Source: Alphaproteobacteria bacterium (GTDB taxonomy: Bacteria > Pseudomonadota > Alphaproteobacteria > Rickettsiales > JAFLCR01). From it: a stretch of DNA of 7,068 bases. This document shows positions 4,053 to 7,068 of this stretch, piece by piece. The first letter of the stretch is position 1. Every line of letters starts with the position of its first letter. The DNA is taken from the NCBI GenBank assembly GCA_017302755.1, contig JAFLCR010000017.1, positions 9,390 through 16,457 on the forward strand, in the 5' to 3' direction. Made by a program: the position numbers and the translations under genes. The notes beneath the pieces were generated by a model that saw nothing but the letters and a program-made list of their open reading frames with translations, searched no databases and was not told the origin of the DNA.

Positions 4053-4466
4053 ATGGATTATTCTCAGATTCGCCTCATGGCCATGATGAAGACGAGCATG
4101 GCCTATCTCAGCGAGAGGCAGGACGTCATCTCGCAGAATATCTCCAACGCCAACACGCCCGGCTACAAGGCGCGCGAGCTGAAAAAACTCGATTTCGAGA
4201 AGCTTGCCCAGGCGGAAGCCCGCCGCCTCGCCCTGCGCGCCACGGCACCGCAGCACAGCGCCGGCATGCGCGATCTGAGCCCCCATTTCCGCGAGCTCAA
4301 GCAGAAGAAAACGTATGAAACCACGCCAGTGAAGAACAACGTCTCGCTGGAAGAGCAATCGGCGAAGATGGCCGAGAACACGGTCGATTTCCAGACCACC
4401 ACCAACCTCTATCACAAGACCGTGGCGATGTTTAAAATTGCCCTCGGCAACAGCGGCGGGGCATAA
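4053..4466 (+). CDS. flgB: Flagellar basal-body proximal rod protein FlgB
   Basis: FlgB is one of the proximal rod subunits of the flagellar axial drive shaft, exported early through the type III gate and assembled onto FliE and the MS ring. The 137-aa length is normal. The N-terminal rod/hook motif is ISQNISNANTPGYKAR (residues 26-41). A variable middle follows, then the C-terminal helix with VSLEEQSAKMAENTVDFQ (97-114) and a YHKTVAMFKIALG ending (120-132), both typical of FlgB. The ATG at 4053 (MDYSQIRLMAMM) is chosen because family N-termini are short; an in-frame codon at 3975 would add 26 residues without homology and would start upstream of the predicted promoter's -10 box. Ribosome binding is weak (AGG 9 bases, GGA 3 bases upstream). 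It is the first gene of the rightward operon, and flgC follows after 2 bases. Confidence 0.96.
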   Translation: MDYSQIRLMAMMKTSMAYLSERQDVISQNISNANTPGYKARELKKLDFEKLAQAEARRLALRATAPQHSAGMRDLSPHFRELKQKKTYETTPVKNNVSLEEQSAKMAENTVDFQTTTNLYHKTVAMFKIALGNSGGA

Positions 4467-4468
4467 CG

Positions 4469-4876
4469 ATGGACCTGTATAATTCCCTGTATATCGGCGC
4501 ATCGGGCATGAAATCGCAAAGCGACCGCCTGCGCACCGTCTCCGAAAACCTCGCGAACGCCGACTCCACCAGCAATGTGCCGGGGGGCGAGCCGTATCGC
4601 CGCAAGGTTCTTACGTTCAAGAATTATTTTGACCGGGAGCTGGGCGTCGAGAAAGTGCGCGTGCATAAGCGCGGTTTCGATACTTCCGCCTTCCGCAAAG
4701 CCTACGAGCCGGGCCATCCGGCGGCGGATAATGAGGGATATGTACTTTATCCCAACGTCAATACCATGATCGAGATGGTGGACATGAAAGAGGCCCAGTC
4801 CAGCTACGAGGCCAATCTCCAGTCCGTGTCCACCGCCAAGAACATGCTCATGCAAACCATCAACCTGCTGCGCTAG
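4469..4876 (+). CDS. flgC: Flagellar basal-body proximal rod protein FlgC
   Basis: FlgC is a proximal rod subunit and partner of FlgB. The 135-aa length is normal. The N-terminal motif SGMKSQSDRLRTVSENLAN (residues 12-30) is the flagellar rod signature, followed by GGEPYRRKV (39-47). A conserved PGHPAADNEGYVLYPNVN (81-98) precedes the C-terminal coiled-coil motif MVDMKEAQSSYEANL (103-117) and TAKNMLMQTINLLR (122-135), which ends the protein as in most FlgC. It starts 2 bases after the flgB stop with a weak GGCGGGG ribosome site 7 bases away, so translation is probably coupled to flgB. Nothing is unusual about it. Confidence 0.97.
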   Translation: MDLYNSLYIGASGMKSQSDRLRTVSENLANADSTSNVPGGEPYRRKVLTFKNYFDRELGVEKVRVHKRGFDTSAFRKAYEPGHPAADNEGYVLYPNVNTMIEMVDMKEAQSSYEANLQSVSTAKNMLMQTINLLR

Positions 4877-4887
4877 GAAACTGATCC

Positions 4888-5220
4888 ATGGTTGCTTCCG
4901 TTCAACATGCCGCTAACGCTTATGCCGCCACCGCCAAGACGGGCGGCATCCCCACGCCAGGCATGACGATGGCAAAGCCCGAAGGGCTTTCCAAAACTTT
5001 CCAGCCCTCTTTCCCCGAGTTGCTCGGCACGGCCATCGACAGGGCGGTCAAGGCCGGCTATGTGGGCGAAAGCCAGAGCGCCGCGGCGCTCGCCAAGAAA
5101 GCGCAGATGCACGAGGTGGTGACCGCGGTTGCCAACGCGGAGCTGGCGCTGCAAACCGTGGTCGCAGTGCGCGACAAGGTGATCAACGCCTATAACGAAA
5201 TCATGCGCATGCCCATCTAA
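4888..5220 (+). CDS. fliE: Flagellar hook-basal body protein FliE
   Basis: FliE joins the MS ring / export gate to the proximal rod and is among the first exported substrates. The 110-aa product has a low-complexity N-terminal half (Ala/Thr/Pro/Gly, residues 1-45), then the conserved region: LLGTAIDRAVKAG (45-57), SAAALAKKAQMHEVVTAVANAE (64-85) and LQTVVAVRDKVINAYNEIMRMPI (88-110). The AVRDK-AY-EIMRM-I ending is diagnostic. The start has a good ribosome site, AGGAAA 7 bases upstream, which overlaps the flgC stop. It follows flgC by 11 bases and precedes fliQ by 63 bases, the largest gap in the rightward operon. Confidence 0.97.
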   Translation: MVASVQHAANAYAATAKTGGIPTPGMTMAKPEGLSKTFQPSFPELLGTAIDRAVKAGYVGESQSAAALAKKAQMHEVVTAVANAELALQTVVAVRDKVINAYNEIMRMPI

Positions 5221-5283
5221 GGCATGCCGGGATGACATTCTGGCGCATTGCGGCATCCAGTGCAAAGCGGTAAGCTGTCGTCC

Positions 5284-5550
5284 ATGAATGAGCTTCAAGC
5301 CATCGACGTCGCGAAGGATGCCCTCTGGGTTCTGGTGAAAGTGTCGGCACCGCTGATGCTGATCGCGCTGATCGTCGGCCTCATCATCTCGCTGTTCCAG
5401 GCGCTGACGCAGATTCAGGAAATGACGCTTTCCTTTGTGCCGAAGATGCTTGCCATCTTCATGTCGCTGCTGCTGCTGCTGCCGTTCATCTACACCTCGC
5501 TTCGGGATCTCAACGAACGCATGGCCCAGCGCATTATCCAGACGGAGTAA
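5284..5550 (+). CDS. fliQ: Flagellar type III export gate protein FliQ
   Basis: FliQ is a small membrane subunit of the FliPQR export gate. The 88-aa length matches the family (about 89). Two membrane segments are visible, about residues 17-39 and 53-73, joined by the highly conserved ISLFQALTQIQEMTLSFVPK (35-54). The ATG at 5284 (MNELQAIDVAKDALW) is chosen because it fits the family N-terminus; an in-frame TTG at 5248 would add 12 unrelated residues. There is no clear Shine-Dalgarno sequence before it, in contrast to fliE, fliR and flhB. fliR follows after 4 bases. Confidence 0.97.
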   Translation: MNELQAIDVAKDALWVLVKVSAPLMLIALIVGLIISLFQALTQIQEMTLSFVPKMLAIFMSLLLLLPFIYTSLRDLNERMAQRIIQTE

Positions 5551-5554
5551 GCGC

Positions 5555-6313
5555 GTGCTCGAGGCATACATCATCGCTCAGCTGCATGCGGTGTTCATGG
5601 TGTTCTGCCGCATCGGCTCGGCCATGATGCTGATGCCCGGCATCGGCGAGTTCAACGTGCCGATCCGCGTGCGCCTGCTTCTGGGCATTTTCATCAGTCT
5701 TATCGTCGCGCCGGTGATTGCGGACAGCATCCCCAAAATGCCAGGTAACCCGGCGGTGCTTGCCGTCATCATCTCCAGTGAAATCGTCACCGGGATTTTT
5801 TTCGGCTTCCTCTGCCGCATGATCTTCAGCTGCCTGCACACGGCGGGCATGATCATCGCCATGCAGTCGAGCCTTGCCGCCGCCGTGCTCTTCGACCCCA
5901 GCCAGGGCACCCAGGGTACCGCCGTCGGCAATTTCCTGAGCATGGTCGCGCTTACCATCATGGTGACGCTCAACCTTCATCACTTGATGCTGCGTGGCGT
6001 GGTGGAGACGTACGGCGTGTTCCCGCCCGGCGCCGCGCCGCCACTGGGGGATTTCGCGGCGTACCTGAGCACCCTGCTCAGCAGCAGCTTCGCGGTCGCT
6101 TTCTCGCTCGCCGGGCCGATCGTGGCGGTAAGCGTGCTGCTTTACGCCATCGCCGGCGTGCTGGGCCGCCTCATGCCGCAGATGCAGGTGTTTTTCGTGA
6201 TCGTGCCCATGCAGCTGCTGTTGACCTTCTTCACCCTGATCGTGACCCTCACGGGCATGATGCTGTTGTTTACCCAGCATTTTGAGAATACAGTGGGCGG
6301 ATTCATCCCCTAG
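5555..6313 (+). CDS. fliR: Flagellar type III export gate protein FliR
   Basis: FliR is a multi-pass subunit of the export gate that completes the FliP/FliQ helical assembly. With a GTG start at 5555 the product is 252 aa, close to the family norm (about 260). The start is supported by GGAG 7 bases upstream, overlapping the fliQ stop, and by VLEAYIIAQLHAVFMVFCRI as a normal FliR N-terminus. Conserved blocks include MPGIGEFNVPIRVRLLLG (27-44), a hydrophobic region with SSEIVTGIFFGFLCRMIF (74-91), IIAMQSSLAAAVLFDPSQG (100-118) and GVLGRLMPQMQVFFVIVPMQ (201-220), which is the strongest FliR signature. Several membrane helices are evident. The reading frame is open back to 5435, but that extension is Cys/Arg/Ser-rich translation of fliQ in another frame and is rejected. 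flhB follows after 8 bases. Confidence 0.96.
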   Translation: MLEAYIIAQLHAVFMVFCRIGSAMMLMPGIGEFNVPIRVRLLLGIFISLIVAPVIADSIPKMPGNPAVLAVIISSEIVTGIFFGFLCRMIFSCLHTAGMIIAMQSSLAAAVLFDPSQGTQGTAVGNFLSMVALTIMVTLNLHHLMLRGVVETYGVFPPGAAPPLGDFAAYLSTLLSSSFAVAFSLAGPIVAVSVLLYAIAGVLGRLMPQMQVFFVIVPMQLLLTFFTLIVTLTGMMLLFTQHFENTVGGFIP

Positions 6314-6321
6314 GATAAACC

Positions 6322-7068
6322 GTGGCCGAAGAACAGGACGATTCCCAGAAAACAGAAGAACCCAGTCACCGGCGCCTGGAAGAGGCGTTGGAAAAGGGCC
6401 AGGTCGCCTATTCGCGCGAGATCGCCAATTTCCTGATGCTGTTCGCGCTGACGCTCTGCCTGGCATGGCTGGCGCCCTTCATGTTCCGCAGCGTCTTCGC
6501 GACGATGCGCGGCTTCATCGAAAGCCCGCACCTCTATTCCATGGACCGGGGCGGGTTTCACGAAGTCATGTGGCACACCGTCACCAGCATGGGCCTGGTG
6601 CTGTTGGCGCCGTGCCTGGCCGCCGCCATCGCCGCCATCGCCGCCGCGCTCTTGCAGAACGGCGTGATCTTCTCCAGCGAGCCGATCATGCCCAAGCTGG
6701 AAAAGATCTCGCCGCTCAAGGGACTAAAGCGCCTCTTTTCCCAGCGGTCGCTGGTGGAGTTTCTGAAAGGGCTGATCAAGATCAGCGTGATCGGGGCGAT
6801 CGCCGTGTACGCCATCATGCCCGACATGGCTCATCTCGGCATGATGCCGCTCAAAGGCACCACCGGCATCCTGGCGTTTCTATTCACCGAAACCAAGAAT
6901 ATGCTGATTGCGGTATGTGTCGTCATGTTCCTGATCGCGGCGCTGGATTTCGGCTACCAGAAACTCGAGTTTCTGCGCTCGATGCGCATGAGCCGTCAGG
7001 AACTCAAGGACGAGCACAAGCAGCAGGAAGGCGATCCGCACATCAAGCAACGCCTGCGGCAGATTCGT
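6322..7068 (+). CDS. flhB: Flagellar export switch protein FlhB (3' truncated by window)
   Basis: FlhB is the inner-membrane export component that switches substrate class from rod/hook to filament proteins after autocleavage at NPTH. The visible 249 codons run to the last base, so the C-terminal cytoplasmic domain with NPTH lies outside the window and its state cannot be judged. The GTG start at 6322 has AGGA 6 bases upstream. The family N-terminus QKTEEPSHRRLEEALEKGQV (residues 9-28) is clear. Four membrane segments are expected at roughly 34-54, 88-112, 146-166 and 194-210; KLEKISPLKGLKRLFSQRSL (125-144) links the second and third. After the last helix comes GYQKLEFLRSMRMSRQELKD (211-230) and EGDPHIKQRLRQ (236-247), the conserved cytoplasmic linker. 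The PSHRR in place of the usual PTPKR is a mild variant. A separate FlhB-C-like gene lies at 3367-3672. Confidence 0.97.
   Translation, partial: MAEEQDDSQKTEEPSHRRLEEALEKGQVAYSREIANFLMLFALTLCLAWLAPFMFRSVFATMRGFIESPHLYSMDRGGFHEVMWHTVTSMGLVLLAPCLAAAIAAIAAALLQNGVIFSSEPIMPKLEKISPLKGLKRLFSQRSLVEFLKGLIKISVIGAIAVYAIMPDMAHLGMMPLKGTTGILAFLFTETKNMLIAVCVVMFLIAALDFGYQKLEFLRSMRMSRQELKDEHKQQEGDPHIKQRLRQIR

Noticed and set aside
4873..5574. 233-codon minus-strand frame opposite fliE and fliQ
   Set aside because: It is a His/Arg/Gln-rich antisense shadow of well-identified genes.
5534..6466. 310-codon minus-strand frame opposite fliR/flhB
   Set aside because: It is extremely His/Asp/Arg/Glu-rich, the usual antisense pattern of hydrophobic membrane genes; the sense strand is unmistakably fliR and flhB.

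Overview
The window is a 7-kb piece of a flagellar gene cluster. It is most likely from an alphaproteobacterium. The evidence is a DUF4169-family small protein (a family I know mainly from Alphaproteobacteria), a flgB-flgC-fliE-fliQ-fliR-flhB order like that of Rhodospirillales-type clusters, and a large helical-repeat protein nearby. GC is high in the flagellar genes and clearly lower around 1380-1480. I cannot name the genus.

Layout. Positions 3-947 (+) are the 3' end of a TPR-like helical-repeat gene that starts outside the window. It converges with an unrecognised 142-aa gene (951-1379, -), with only 3 bases between the two stop codons. Positions 1380-1652 are non-coding and hold a perfect 30-bp inverted repeat (1479-1508 / 1559-1588) whose arms carry the dispersed-repeat core ATTCCC-N8-GGGAAT. 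Positions 1653-3899 (-) form one tight operon, read leftward: csrA, a stand-alone FlhB C-terminal-domain gene, a 36-aa micro-gene, an unrecognised 125-aa coiled-coil gene, fliO, fliP and a DUF4169 gene. Positions 3900-4052 are a divergent promoter region. Positions 4053-7068 (+) carry flgB, flgC, fliE, fliQ, fliR and flhB, the last cut by the window edge.

How the genes work together. FlhB, FliO, FliP, FliQ and FliR are the membrane part of the flagellar type III export gate or its assembly factor. FliE, FlgB and FlgC are the first proximal-rod parts to pass through that gate. The window therefore encodes most of the export channel and the base of the rod, split between two divergent operons. 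The leftward operon begins with the RNA-binding regulator CsrA and carries an extra FlhB-like switch domain without the NPTH autocleavage motif, plus two small proteins of unknown function.

Most of the window is ordinary flagellar machinery. I see no defence system, CRISPR array, insertion sequence, tRNA or rRNA. The least-described part is the csrA / FlhB-C-like / 36-aa / 125-aa block.
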